From Symbioplanes lichenis (GTDB taxonomy: Bacteria; Actinomycetota; Actinomycetes; Mycobacteriales; Micromonosporaceae), in assembly GCF_030709675.1 (NCBI RefSeq), contig NZ_JAUZQD010000018.1:144637-208636 (forward strand): a stretch of 64,000 bases of DNA, written 5' to 3'. The notes below the pieces were generated by a model. That model saw nothing but the letters and a program-made list of their open reading frames with translations. It was not told the origin of the DNA and did no database searches. Made by a program: the position numbers and the translations under genes. Position 1 is the stretch's first letter. Each line of letters starts with the position of its first letter. This document shows, one piece after another, positions 7,171 to 15,915 of the stretch.

Positions 7171-8913
7171 TCAGCCGACCTTGAGAACGCTGATCGTGTT
7201 GTCGTCGCCGTTGGACACGTACGCCGACCGGCCGTCCGGTGACACCGCGATCACGCGGGGGCTGCCGCCGACCTTGACCGTGCTCGTGACGGCCCCGGTG
7301 AAGCCGTCCAGGACCGACACCGTGTCGTCGCCCTCGTTGACTACGTACGCGTGGCTGCTGTCCGCCGCGAACGCGACGCTCTGCGGGTCCGTGCCCACCC
7401 GGAGCGGCCCGATGCGGTGGAAGTCCCGCGCGTCGATGAGGTCGGCGGTGTCCGCCTCGTACCCGGCGGACAGCACCCGCTGGCCGTCGGGCGACACGGC
7501 GACACTGTGCGGCGCCTTGCTGACGGGGATGGTCTTGAGCACCTTCCCCGTACGCATGTCGAGCACCGCCACGGCATTGGACTCGTGGTTGGCCGTGTAC
7601 GCCCGGGCGAGGTCGGCGGAGAAGCCGATCGCGTGCGGGTTGTTCGGCACCGCGACCCGGCCCGCCAGCGTCGTGGCGTCCTTCCCGAAGATCTCGACCG
7701 TGCCGCGCCCGTGGATCGGCACCCACAGCCGGTCGTCCGGACCGACCAGCAGGGTGTACGGCTGCACGCCCGTCCCGAGGTACCGCAGCACCTTGCGGCT
7801 CCGGGCGTCCACGACGGCGACGCCGCTGCCCGACTTGTCGGTCTCGTACATGGACACGAACACCAGCCGGCCGTCCCGGGAGACGGCCACGAACCGGGGC
7901 GTGTTGCGTAGCTCGACCGACGCCACGCGCTTGCTGGCCACGTCCACGACGGACAGGATCCGCGAGCTCTGGTTGGCGACGTAGACGGTCTTGTTGTCGG
8001 GCGAGACGGCGACGCCCTCGGGCTCGTTCCCGACCTTGATCGTGCCGGTCACGACGGGCTTCCCGAGGCTGCGGGCATGTGTGAGGATCGGGATCTTCTG
8101 GATTTCCGCGGGTACGGGCGGCGCCAGCTGCGGTGCCCCGTCGGGCGTGTCCTGCAACAGATGCAGCGAGTGGTCCTCCACCTCGGGGCTGGGCCCGGGC
8201 GCGGCGAGCGGGTCCCGCTGTTGCTGTCCGCCGTTGGTGAGGGCTACCGCCACGCCGACGCCACCGATCAGCACGAGCGACGTGAGCCCGGCGACAAGGA
8301 CGGCTGCTCCGGCCCGGCGGCGGTGACGCGGGCGCGGGGGCTCCGCGGGCAGCACGGTCACGCGGGACGTGGCGTAGTCGCCGACGCCGTCGAGGTCGCG
8401 TACCCGTTCGGCGAGGACCGCGCGGGTCAGCGGCACCGCCTCGGTCACTTCGCCGGTCACGCGCACCTCGGCCCAGCCGGCCGGGCCGCGGACGGCGACC
8501 GAGCCGTCGAGCCACTCCGAGCCGGGCGTCCACTCGATGTGCAGCTGCCGTCCGGCGAAGGCGGCACGCAGGCCGGCGCCCGAGACGTGCACCGCGGCCT
8601 CGGTGGCGGCCAGTGGTGGCCCCTCGACCAGGACCTGGACGGTCAGCGGGGCGGTGCCGGGCGGGACCTGACCGAAGTCGATCCGGTCGGGGTTGAGGCG
8701 GATGGCCGTACGCTCCAAAGCAGTCGCCGCCGCGGCCGAGACGGCACGGCTGTCGTCCTCGGTCAGCCGCTGCAAGTGCATCCTGGCGTCGGCCGCCGCG
8801 CCGGGGTCGTCGCCGGCCGCGAACCAGGCCAGGTCGTCCACGGCGGCCAGCCGGATCTCCCGGATCGGGCTCTCGATCCGGGTCACCACGTGGAGTGGAA
8901 CACTGTCAGTCAT
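7171..8913 (-). CDS. Membrane-anchored YVTN beta-propeller protein
   Basis: A 580-residue protein with three parts. Residues 1-195 are predicted cytoplasmic; the start has a HEAT-like helical look (IREIRLAAVDDLAWFAAGD) and then beta-rich segments. A single transmembrane helix spans about 202-226. An extracytoplasmic seven-bladed YVTN propeller occupies ~285-580, with repeats of the form VAVSPDGRxxYVSN, SVVDVASKRV, AVLDMRTGKVL and SVLDGFTGAV. Propellers of this family usually bind proteins or carbohydrates at the cell surface; some are parts of sensory proteins. ATG 8913 (MTDSVPLHVV) is preferred over an upstream in-frame start. It lies 37 bases downstream of the GGDEF-EAL gene and just upstream of the DMT-like protein. 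Ligand unknown. Confidence 0.8.
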   Translation of the reverse strand: MTDSVPLHVVTRIESPIREIRLAAVDDLAWFAAGDDPGAAADARMHLQRLTEDDSRAVSAAAATALERTAIRLNPDRIDFGQVPPGTAPLTVQVLVEGPPLAATEAAVHVSGAGLRAAFAGRQLHIEWTPGSEWLDGSVAVRGPAGWAEVRVTGEVTEAVPLTRAVLAERVRDLDGVGDYATSRVTVLPAEPPRPRHRRRAGAAVLVAGLTSLVLIGGVGVAVALTNGGQQQRDPLAAPGPSPEVEDHSLHLLQDTPDGAPQLAPPVPAEIQKIPILTHARSLGKPVVTGTIKVGNEPEGVAVSPDNKTVYVANQSSRILSVVDVASKRVASVELRNTPRFVAVSRDGRLVFVSMYETDKSGSGVAVVDARSRKVLRYLGTGVQPYTLLVGPDDRLWVPIHGRGTVEIFGKDATTLAGRVAVPNNPHAIGFSADLARAYTANHESNAVAVLDMRTGKVLKTIPVSKAPHSVAVSPDGQRVLSAGYEADTADLIDARDFHRIGPLRVGTDPQSVAFAADSSHAYVVNEGDDTVSVLDGFTGAVTSTVKVGGSPRVIAVSPDGRSAYVSNGDDNTISVLKVG

Positions 8914-8950
8914 CACATCACCACGCTCAGCATGCGCTGTGCATGGTCGC

Positions 8951-11203
8951 CTAGGGAAGTCCCCCATGCGAATTCGTGAATGCCAGCTTCACCCGGCCGA
9001 GGGCTTCCTCCGGGCTCATCGGCCGCGCGTAGTGGTAGCCCTGGCCCCGCCGATAGCCGAGCAGCGACAGCTCGGCGGCCTGCTCGGCCGTCTCGATGCC
9101 CTCGGCCACGGTGTCCAGGTGCAGGGCCTGCGCCAGCCGCAGCACCGCCTCGGCGACAGCCGACCCCTGCGGGTCACCGTTGAGCTCGGCGACGAAGCAC
9201 CGGTCGAGCTTGAGGATGTCGACCGGCAGCCGGGTCAGGTAGCGCAGCGACGAGTAGCCCGTGCCGAAGTCGTCGACGGCGATCCGTACGCCCAGACCCC
9301 GCAGCCGGGTCAGCGCCGGCACCGCGCTCGTCTCCTCCACCAGCGCGCTCTCCGTCAGCTCCAGGACCAGATCCTGCGGGCGTAGCCCGGCGTCGCCGAG
9401 GCGGCGGGCTACGTCGTGCACGAGTCCCGGCTCGTCGAGCTGACGGGGCGAGAGGTTGACGCTGACATAGAGGGACCGGCCGGTCTCCGTCTGCCAGGCC
9501 CGCACCTGCTCGGCGGCCCGGGCGAGGACCCAGAGGCCGATTTCGTGGATGACCCCCGTACGCTCGGCGGCCGCGATGAACCGGTCCGGCGCGATCGTCC
9601 CGAGCACCGGATGCTCCCAGCGGACGAGCGCCTCCACGCCCACGGTCGAGCCGTCCTCGAGGTCGACGATCGGCTGGTAGACCACGCGCAGCTGACCGGC
9701 GGCGGTGGCACCGGCCAGATCGGCGTCGAAGGCCTCCTCGGCGGCCGTGCGGCCGGGCAGGGCCGGCTGCCACAGCTCGGTGCCGTGGCCGGCGCGCTTG
9801 GCGGCGTACATGGCCATGTCGGCCCGGTGCCGCACGGTCGTGGCGTCGGCGTCCGGGTCGGTCATCGCGATGCCGATGCTCGCCCGGATCGGCAGCTCCT
9901 CGCCGTTGATCAGCACCGGGTCCGCGGCGGCGTCGAGGATGCGGCGGGCCACCGCGACGGCCCGCTCGGCCGATCCGGGACGGTCGAGGACGACCACGAA
10001 CTCGTCGCCGCCGACGCGGGCGGCGACGTCGGAGGTACGTACGGTGGCGGTGAGAATGCCCGCGAACGCCGCGAGCAGCGCGTCGCCGGCCTCGTGCCCG
10101 CGGGTGTCGTTGATCGTCTTGAAGCCGTCCAGGTCGATCAGCAGCACCGCCGACTCCTGCCCGTCCTGCCGGTGGCGGCGCACGGCGGCCGCCAGCGCGG
10201 CGTCGGCGGAGATGCGGTTGGCCAGCCCGGTCAGGTGGTCGTGCACGACGAGGTGATGGTTCTCCCGCAGCGCCACGAGCTGCCGCAGCACGACCGCGCC
10301 GGTCATCACGAACACGCCCACCGCCAGCCCGCCCCACGGATAGGCCCGCCCCTCCCGCACCGCGGCGACGAGCATCATCGTGTAGCCGCTGAGCAGGGCG
10401 ACATAGGGCAGGTAGGCGACCCCCGCGCTCACCCGGCCCGGCTCGGCCCCCGTCGCGTCCGGCTTCCGCAGGTGTACGGCCGCCGCGGCGGCCATGATCA
10501 GGTCGGCGACGTTGAGCGTGAGCGACAGCGGGGTCGCCCACACCAGCGGACCGGCGAGGATGGCGTGGGCGTAGAGCAGGTCCCCGGCCAGGAAGGTGAC
10601 CAGCCCGGCGAGGAAGACCGGCAGCGGCCCGCGCCAGGTCGTCAGGCCGTTGCGCATCAGGACCGCGCACACGCCGAAGATCATGCCGAGGTCCCCGACC
10701 GCCAGCGAGAGCACCGTGAGCTGGTCGAACCCGAGCCGGCCGGACTCGGTCAGCGCCGGGCCGAGCTGGAAGTACCAGGAGATGACGAACGCGCCGCCCA
10801 GCACCGTGGCCATGTCGGCCAGGAAGCGGGTGCGCTGCCGCCCGGTCAGCGGCCGCATCGGGAACTTCAGCGTGCCCGCCACCAGCAGCACCGCCCACAG
10901 CACCCGCCCGCCCAGCACCGCCATCACCACCCACAACGGCGGCATCTCCTGCCGGGCCGCGACGGCGATGAAGAGCAGCTGGGGTACGAGCAGAGCCGTG
11001 AAACCCAGCGCGATCCAGCGCCACGGGCGGCGGGCGTCGGCCGGCCCCCGGCCCGCGGCGATCCACGTCACCACGGTCGCGACGACCGACGTGATCAGGT
11101 ACGACCGGTAGAACTCGACATTCGCCGCCTGACCCTGCGGATCGGTGATCAACCGGGCCGCGACGAGGACCACCCCGACCAGCACAACAACACCAAGCGC
11201 CAC
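8951..11203 (-). CDS. Membrane GGDEF-EAL cyclic-di-GMP synthase/phosphodiesterase
   Basis: A 750-residue protein. Roughly the first 320 residues carry eight to ten transmembrane helices, resembling the MHYT/7TM-like sensor regions of actinobacterial c-di-GMP enzymes. A GGDEF domain follows: HDHLTGLANR, DLDGFKTIND and an intact GGDEF active site. An inhibitory RxxD I-site (RTSD) lies exactly five residues before it. The C-terminal EAL domain keeps the catalytic set: EALVRW, SVNLSPRQL, LELTESAL, DDFGTGYSSL, LKLDRCFV and AEGIETAEQ. Both activities therefore look possible, giving a bifunctional c-di-GMP turnover enzyme controlled by an unknown membrane signal. Start is the GTG at 11203; its AGAGGAG ribosome site is close to the codon, so the true start could be a few residues later. 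Confidence 0.92.
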   Translation of the reverse strand: MALGVVVLVGVVLVAARLITDPQGQAANVEFYRSYLITSVVATVVTWIAAGRGPADARRPWRWIALGFTALLVPQLLFIAVAARQEMPPLWVVMAVLGGRVLWAVLLVAGTLKFPMRPLTGRQRTRFLADMATVLGGAFVISWYFQLGPALTESGRLGFDQLTVLSLAVGDLGMIFGVCAVLMRNGLTTWRGPLPVFLAGLVTFLAGDLLYAHAILAGPLVWATPLSLTLNVADLIMAAAAAVHLRKPDATGAEPGRVSAGVAYLPYVALLSGYTMMLVAAVREGRAYPWGGLAVGVFVMTGAVVLRQLVALRENHHLVVHDHLTGLANRISADAALAAAVRRHRQDGQESAVLLIDLDGFKTINDTRGHEAGDALLAAFAGILTATVRTSDVAARVGGDEFVVVLDRPGSAERAVAVARRILDAAADPVLINGEELPIRASIGIAMTDPDADATTVRHRADMAMYAAKRAGHGTELWQPALPGRTAAEEAFDADLAGATAAGQLRVVYQPIVDLEDGSTVGVEALVRWEHPVLGTIAPDRFIAAAERTGVIHEIGLWVLARAAEQVRAWQTETGRSLYVSVNLSPRQLDEPGLVHDVARRLGDAGLRPQDLVLELTESALVEETSAVPALTRLRGLGVRIAVDDFGTGYSSLRYLTRLPVDILKLDRCFVAELNGDPQGSAVAEAVLRLAQALHLDTVAEGIETAEQAAELSLLGYRRGQGYHYARPMSPEEALGRVKLAFTNSHGGLP

Positions 11204-11370
11204 GCTCCTCTGATCGGCAGCGGCCCGCGAGTTCTTCGGCGCCGGGGTTCATCCTGGTTGCCGGACCGGTCTTTCACTCAACGCTCCCCCCGGGCGGCCG
11301 ACCTTCAGCGCACAACGACGCGGCGGGAACCTGGTTTCCCCGCCGCGGCCGGACGAGCGAGGGGACAGCG

Positions 11371-12552
11371 GTGAACACGGTCATGGCCGAGGAGGCACGA
11401 GTGGCGGCGCTGCGCAGCTACGGGCTGCTCGACGCCCCGCGCCCGGCGGCCCTGGACGAGCTGACCCGGCTCACCACCACCCTCGTCGGCACGCCCATCG
11501 CCCTGGTCACGCTCATCGACGAGAACCGCCAGTGGTTCGCCGGCAACACCGGGCTGGGCCTGGACGCGACCGCCCGCGACCTCTCCTTCTGCGCGCACAC
11601 GCTGACGCCCCGAACGCCCCTGATCGTTCCGGACGCGCGCCTCGACTCCCGGTTCGTCGCCAACGGGCTGGTCACGGGGGCGCCGTGGATCCGCTCGTAC
11701 GCGGGGGCGCCGTTGATCGACGAGGACGGGCACGCCCTCGGGGCCGTCTGCGCCATCGGCGACGAGCCGCGCGACTTCAGCGACCGCGAGATCGACGCGC
11801 TGACACTGCTGGCGGGTCAGGCCTCCGGGCACCTCGCCGCCATCCGGTCCCGGCTGCGGCTCATCGAGCTCGGCGACGCGCTGGCCCAGGCCGTGCGGCG
11901 CGAGGAGGACCTGGTCGCCACGGTCAGCCACGAGCTACGGACCCCGGTCGCCGCCATCCAGGGCTACCTCGAGCTGCTCACGGACGATGCGGCGCTGGCT
12001 CCGTACGGGCGGCTCATCGACCCGATCCGGCGCAACGGCGAGCGGCTCGTCCGCATGGTCGACCACCTCCTCGAAGGCACCGCCGACGCCAAGATGACCC
12101 AGGCCACCCCCACCCCCATCGGTACGGTCGTCGCGGCGGCCGTGGCCGGCACCAGCGCCGTGGCCGCGAGCCGCGACGTCACCGTCACGGTCACCGGCGA
12201 CGGCCGGACCGTCGTGGGCGGCGCCGACCCGGCCCGTCTCGCGCAGGCGGTCGAGCAGCTCGTCCGCAACGCCGTCCTGTTCTCGGCGCCGGGCGGCTCG
12301 GTCCGCGTCACGATGCGCCGGGCGGACGCCACCATCGTCGAGGTCACCGACTCGGGGGCGGGGATCCCGGCGGACGAGCTGCCGCATGTGACCGAGCGGT
12401 TCTTCCGGGGGCGGCACGCGCGGAAGCAGGCCGTGCCGGGGATGGGGCTCGGGCTGACGATCGCGGCGGGGATCGCGTCGGCGCACGGTGGCTTTTTGCA
12501 GATGTCGTCGCCGGGGGCGGGGCGGGGGACGACGGCTCGGCTGGGTCTCTGA
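11371..12552 (+). CDS. GAF-domain sensor histidine kinase
   Basis: A 393-residue soluble kinase starting at GTG 11371 after a GAGGGGA ribosome site. Residues ~20-160 form a GAF domain (LTRLTTTLVGTPIALVTLID, CAHTL, SYAGAPL), which in this subgroup senses small molecules or redox state. The HisKA domain has the phospho-acceptor His187 in SHELRTP. The ATPase domain shows an N-box (EQLVRNAVLFS), G1 (DSGAGIP) and G2 (GMGLGL). No membrane segment is predicted. There is no response regulator beside it, so it is an orphan kinase in this window. It is divergent from the GGDEF-EAL gene, which may share the intergenic control region. Confidence 0.9.
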   Translation: MNTVMAEEARVAALRSYGLLDAPRPAALDELTRLTTTLVGTPIALVTLIDENRQWFAGNTGLGLDATARDLSFCAHTLTPRTPLIVPDARLDSRFVANGLVTGAPWIRSYAGAPLIDEDGHALGAVCAIGDEPRDFSDREIDALTLLAGQASGHLAAIRSRLRLIELGDALAQAVRREEDLVATVSHELRTPVAAIQGYLELLTDDAALAPYGRLIDPIRRNGERLVRMVDHLLEGTADAKMTQATPTPIGTVVAAAVAGTSAVAASRDVTVTVTGDGRTVVGGADPARLAQAVEQLVRNAVLFSAPGGSVRVTMRRADATIVEVTDSGAGIPADELPHVTERFFRGRHARKQAVPGMGLGLTIAAGIASAHGGFLQMSSPGAGRGTTARLGL

Positions 12553-12978
12553 CTCCTGGGGTTCGCCGCGCGTCTTCGGGCTTCGCTCCTCCGCTCTTGC
12601 GCTTGGCCACGCTCCTTCGGCCTCGCTCCTCCGCTCTTGTGCTTGGCCACGCTCCTTCGGCCTCGCTCCTCCGCTCTTGTGCTTGGCCACGCTCCTTCGG
12701 TCTTGCCGGACTGCTTCGTCCTTCCGGGCGGTCCGGAGCGCTGTTCGGACCTCCCCGGACGGGGCCGTTCCGGACGCGGCGGGGCCGGACGACCGCGCTG
12801 AGCTGGCTTTTCGAACCCGTTGCCACACCGATATGGACGATTGACACCGGATCGACTATCGTCATTGACGACGCCGTTGCGAGTTCTTCCCCCGTGGAAT
12901 TCGCAGCGGCGTCCTTTATGCGCCCTACCCCGCCCCGCTCGTGGTCACGGCCGGGCTTCTCCACGAGGCTGCGGGCCT
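12553..12978. other. Repeat-containing intergenic region between kinase and MFS genes
   Basis: A 426-base stretch without a credible gene between the convergent 3' ends of the histidine kinase and MFS transporter genes. Its first part holds three 40-bp tandem repeats (listed separately). The rest is GC-rich, with scattered gctcctccgc- and gcggggccg-like words and a small AT-richer patch around 12825-12880. I see no clear terminator hairpin. Confidence 0.5.
12581..12700. repeat. Three 40-bp tandem repeats
   Basis: Units run 12581-12620, 12621-12660 and 12661-12700. The second and third are identical and the first differs at two or three positions. Each unit contains CTCCTCCGCTCTTG and GCTTGGCCACGCTCCTTCGG. 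It lies just after the kinase stop codon, in non-coding DNA. Confidence 0.9.
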
Positions 12979-14400
12979 TCACGGCCGGTCTATGTGGCGG
13001 GGGAGGCGGCGGTCGAGGGCCGTGAGCAGCAGCAGGATCGAGCTGCCGGCGATGAGCCCCGTGGCGATCGAGTGCAGGCCCGCGTCGGTCACCCCGTGGG
13101 CATAGCTGAGGCTGATCAGGCTCGAGGCGAGAATCGCGCCCAGATAGGCAAAGGTCCGCATCAGGCCGGCCGCCGTCCCGGCATCGCGCGCGGGCGACTG
13201 GGCGTAGAGGGCACCCTGGTTCCCGACCGCCCCGAGCGAAGCGGTCACGCCGAAGGCGACGGTGAGGGCGATGATGGCGGCTGTGGGCGTACCGACGGTC
13301 ATGAACCGGAGGGTGACCGCCACGCCCAGCGCGACCACCGCGGCGGCCAGCAGTGGCCCCCGCACCGCGTTGCGCCGGGCCACCGGGGCCGTGACCAGCG
13401 CCGACATCCCCGTCATGGGCAACATCACCAGCCCCGCGAGGGCCGCCGACAGCCCCTTGCCGTCCTGCACCCATTGCGTGACGCCGTACATGAGCGAGTA
13501 CATGACCAGCTGCGTGCAGAGCTGCCGCACATAGGTACGGGTCAGCCCGCCGTTGCTCCGCAGCAGCCGGAGGTCCACGAGCGGAGACGTCGCCCGCAAC
13601 TCCCGTACCGTCAGAACGACCAGGAGCATCAGCGCCGCGGCGAGCGCCGGCCACCTCGCCCCGCCGCCACTCAACGAGAGCAGGAATCCGAGCAGGCACG
13701 AGAAGGTCGCCGCGAACAGCAGGACGCCGACGAGATCAATGTCCCGGGCCCAGGTGCGTACGGTGTCGATGGGCTCGTCCGCTGGAACCCACAGCCGGGC
13801 CATCACGAACGCCAGCACCGCCACCGGCAGGTTGACGAGAAACACGATCCGCCACCCGAACGCCCCGACCAGCACCCCACCCAGCGGCAACCCGAGCGCG
13901 GCCGTCAACTGCCCCGCCATCGTGATCGCCCCGAGCACCCCGCCGGGCGCCGCGATCCCGGCCCGCTCCGCCCGGCGCCGGATGAGCAGCATCGCCGTCG
14001 GATAGCCGGCCGAGGTGCCGACGCCGATCACCACCCGCGCGACTGTCAGCAGGGTCAGGCTCTGCGCCAAGCTGCCGATCAGCCCGCCGGCGAAAACCAG
14101 CGAGATCCCCGCCAGGAAGACCCGCCGCGGCCCGAACCGCCCCGCCACCTTGCCCAGCGCAGGCTGAGCGGTGGCACTCGCCACGTAGAGAACGGCGACA
14201 AGCACGGCCGTACGCCCGGCCGGCACCGAAAACCGCGCTGCGATCGGCACCAGCGCCGTAGCAATGATCGAGCTGTTGATCGGATTCAACGCCGACCCCA
14301 CCACCAGCGGCACCATGAACCGCCACCCGAACGCCCCGCCGCCCGCCCCGCGCCCGGCCACAGCCCCGGCCCCCCGCCCGGAACTCGCTGTATCAGCCAC
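12979..14400 (-). CDS. MFS (DHA2-like) multidrug-type transporter
   Basis: A 473-residue major facilitator protein with 12-14 predicted helices. Helix 1 (MVPLVVGSALNPINSSIIATALVPI) and the following ARFSVPAGRTAVLVAVLYVASATAQPALG match the DHA2 family motif region. The loop 2-3 motif A is present as GKVAGRFGPRR, and a motif-C-like APGGVLGAITMAGQLTAALG-type helix follows. Such transporters export drugs or metabolites by proton antiport. I take the GTG at 14400 as start because AGGGTGAG lies eight bases upstream; a GTG at 14409 would add three residues. The first ~25 residues are Gly/Ala-rich and disordered. No substrate clue is offered by the neighbours. Confidence 0.88.
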   Translation of the reverse strand: MADTASSGRGAGAVAGRGAGGGAFGWRFMVPLVVGSALNPINSSIIATALVPIAARFSVPAGRTAVLVAVLYVASATAQPALGKVAGRFGPRRVFLAGISLVFAGGLIGSLAQSLTLLTVARVVIGVGTSAGYPTAMLLIRRRAERAGIAAPGGVLGAITMAGQLTAALGLPLGGVLVGAFGWRIVFLVNLPVAVLAFVMARLWVPADEPIDTVRTWARDIDLVGVLLFAATFSCLLGFLLSLSGGGARWPALAAALMLLVVLTVRELRATSPLVDLRLLRSNGGLTRTYVRQLCTQLVMYSLMYGVTQWVQDGKGLSAALAGLVMLPMTGMSALVTAPVARRNAVRGPLLAAAVVALGVAVTLRFMTVGTPTAAIIALTVAFGVTASLGAVGNQGALYAQSPARDAGTAAGLMRTFAYLGAILASSLISLSYAHGVTDAGLHSIATGLIAGSSILLLLTALDRRLPRHIDRP

Positions 14401-14409
14401 GCATCTCAC

Positions 14410-14870
14410 CCTAGGCCGCCGCCCGCCCCAAGCACCTGTCTACCTGGTCACGCCGCCCCGCTCTCCCACCCGCCGCCTTTGGCCAGTTGCCCGCCGCTCG
14501 TCGCTGCCTTGCTTGTTGCCCCGCTCTCGCCAGCCACCCGTCACCCGCCGCTGGTCGCCGACCGCTCGTCGCTGGCTGCCGTTCGCCGCCACCCCTGGCC
14601 CGCGCTCTTCACCGGCCGCACGTCGCCCGCTGCTCTTCGTCCGCTCTTAGTCCGCGGGGCCGTCCTGCGCTGACGCCTTCTTCTGCCCCGGCTCGCCGCC
14701 TGCCCTTTCACCCGGGGCCGGCCCGCGCTGTCGCTGAACTCCGCCGCCGCTCGCCGTCACCTCGATGACGGCCCTCGCTGTCGCCACCCTCCGCTGCCAC
14801 TCGCCGTCACCTCGATGACGGCCTTTGCCGCGGCCGCTCGGACCGGACAGCGCGTGGCTCGGAAACGCAA
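14410..14870. other. Non-coding low-complexity region between MFS gene and tRNA-His
   Basis: About 460 bases of C/G-rich DNA with many CGCCGCTCGTCGCTG-like words and no ORF with plausible protein features. It contains a 50-bp imperfect tandem duplication (14728-14777 and 14778-14826). Each copy includes TCGCCGTCACCTCGATGACGG, which holds the short inverted repeat CGTCA/TGACG. No promoter for the leftward MFS gene is obvious. Confidence 0.45.
14728..14826. repeat. 50-bp tandem duplication
   Basis: Two 50-bp copies, with the 23-base core at 14751-14773 and again at 14801-14823. The core includes CGTCACCTCGATGACG, a hairpin-forming 5-bp inverted repeat. Flanking bases in the copies differ at several positions. 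The repeat lies downstream of the tRNA-His terminator, in non-coding DNA. Confidence 0.8.
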
Positions 14871-14896
14871 AAAGCCCGCTCCTCGGAGCGGGCTTT
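14871..14896 (-). terminator. Rho-independent terminator of tRNA-His
   Basis: The stem GCCCGCTC/GAGCGGGC with a four-base loop is flanked by A-runs and T-runs. On the minus strand it ends in TTTTT just after the tRNA-His 3' end, as expected for an intrinsic terminator. Confidence 0.85.
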
Positions 14897-14905
14897 CGCA
14901 CTGCA

Positions 14906-14981
14906 TGGGGTGATCGACGGGACTTGAACCCGCGACCCCCTGGACCACAACCAGGTGCTCTACCAACTGAGCTACGACCAC
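14906..14981 (-). tRNA. tRNA-His (GTG)
   Basis: A 76-nt tRNA on the minus strand with anticodon GTG, encoded CCA (14906-14908) and a seven-base-pair acceptor stem. The base before position 1 is G opposite C73, giving the extra G-1:C73 pair typical of tRNA-His. The D-arm (GCTCAGTTGGTAGAGC) and T-loop (TTCAAGT) are canonical. It lies downstream of orn, a pairing I recall as common in actinobacteria. Confidence 0.97.
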
Positions 14982-15073
14982 CATGCCGACCGCCGCGAAG
15001 ATCTCCCTCGCAGCGTGCGCCGGACAAGCATAGCTGGGTCCCCCACCACCCTGTCGACCGGGTTACCCGAGCG

Positions 15074-15161
15074 GGTGCCACCGGCCCACCGAGCAGGTGG
15101 CACCGGCCCACCGAGCAGGTGGCACCGGCCCACCGAGCAGATGGCACCGGCCCACGGAGCC
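15074..15161. repeat. Four 22-bp tandem repeats
   Basis: Units at 15074-15095, 15096-15117, 15118-15139 and 15140-15161, each close to GGTGGCACCGGCCCACCGAGCA. The inner two are identical and the outer ones differ at one to four bases. The array fills the gap between orn and tRNA-His and stops seven bases before the orn stop codon. Confidence 0.9.
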
Positions 15162-15168
15162 GGGGCGG

Positions 15169-15759
15169 TCAGAGCTCGGCGGCGATGGCGCGGGCCTGCT
15201 CGACGTCCGGGCCGGGGAGCGGGACGAAGACGGTGCGACGGTAGTACTCGAGCTCGCGGATGCTCTCGCGGATGTCGGCGAGCGCCCGGTGGGCGAGACC
15301 CTTCTGGGGCTGGCCGAAGTAGACCCGGGGGTACCAGCGGCGGGTCAGCTCCTTGATCGAGGACACGTCGATCATCCGGTAGTGCAGGAAGTCGTCCAAC
15401 TCCGGCATGTCCCGGGCCAGGAACCCGCGGTCCGTGGCGATCGAGTTGCCGCAGAGCGGGGCCGTGCGCGGATTCGGGACGTACTGCTTGACGTAGTCGA
15501 GGACGGCCGCCTCGGCCTCCGCCATCGTCACGGTCGAGCGCCGCACCTCCTCGGTCAGCCCCGACTTGGCGTGCATGTCCCGCACCACCTGGGGCATCGC
15601 GTCGAGCGCCGCGTCGTCGGCGTGGATCACGAGGTCGACACCCTCGCCGAGCACGTTCAGATCGGGACCGGTGACGAGCGCCGCCACCTCGATCAGGGCA
15701 TCCTTGCCGAGATCGAGGCCGGTCATCTCACAATCGATCCACACGAGAAGATCAGCCAC
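15169..15759 (-). CDS. orn: Oligoribonuclease
   Basis: A 196-residue DEDDh-family 3'-5' exoribonuclease that degrades two- to five-nucleotide RNAs, including pGpG released from c-di-GMP by EAL enzymes. The acidic pair D9/E11 appears in VWIDCEMTGLD. Later exonuclease motifs are CGNSIATDR and the C-terminal GLAHRALADI (catalytic His and Asp), and the length is normal for Orn. Translation starts at GTG 15759. It is followed by four 22-bp repeats and tRNA-His. A functional link with the GGDEF-EAL protein encoded upstream in this window is plausible but not shown. Confidence 0.97.
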   Translation of the reverse strand: MADLLVWIDCEMTGLDLGKDALIEVAALVTGPDLNVLGEGVDLVIHADDAALDAMPQVVRDMHAKSGLTEEVRRSTVTMAEAEAAVLDYVKQYVPNPRTAPLCGNSIATDRGFLARDMPELDDFLHYRMIDVSSIKELTRRWYPRVYFGQPQKGLAHRALADIRESIRELEYYRRTVFVPLPGPDVEQARAIAAEL

Positions 15760-15915
15760 CCGCCCAGCCTACGCGCACACCCGGTACAGCGCGGAAGCCT
15801 CCGCCCGTACCCACCTGATCGGGAGCCACGCACCCAGCCGGACAGAATCACCCAAGAATGCCTTATTCGGTCGCACCTCTACCCAGCCGGGCGCGACAGC
15901 CCCTAAACTGGTCTT

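Noticed and set aside
12581..12700. The 40-bp repeats as a CRISPR array.
   Set aside because: Units abut directly with no unique spacers, so this is a simple tandem repeat.
12841..12870. TTGACA at 12841 as a promoter.
   Set aside because: The only AT-rich hexamer nearby is about ten bases away, too close for a -10 box.
14647..15147. A 166-codon minus-strand frame across tRNA-His and the tandem repeats.
   Set aside because: It reads through a tRNA, its terminator and repeats, and has no protein features.
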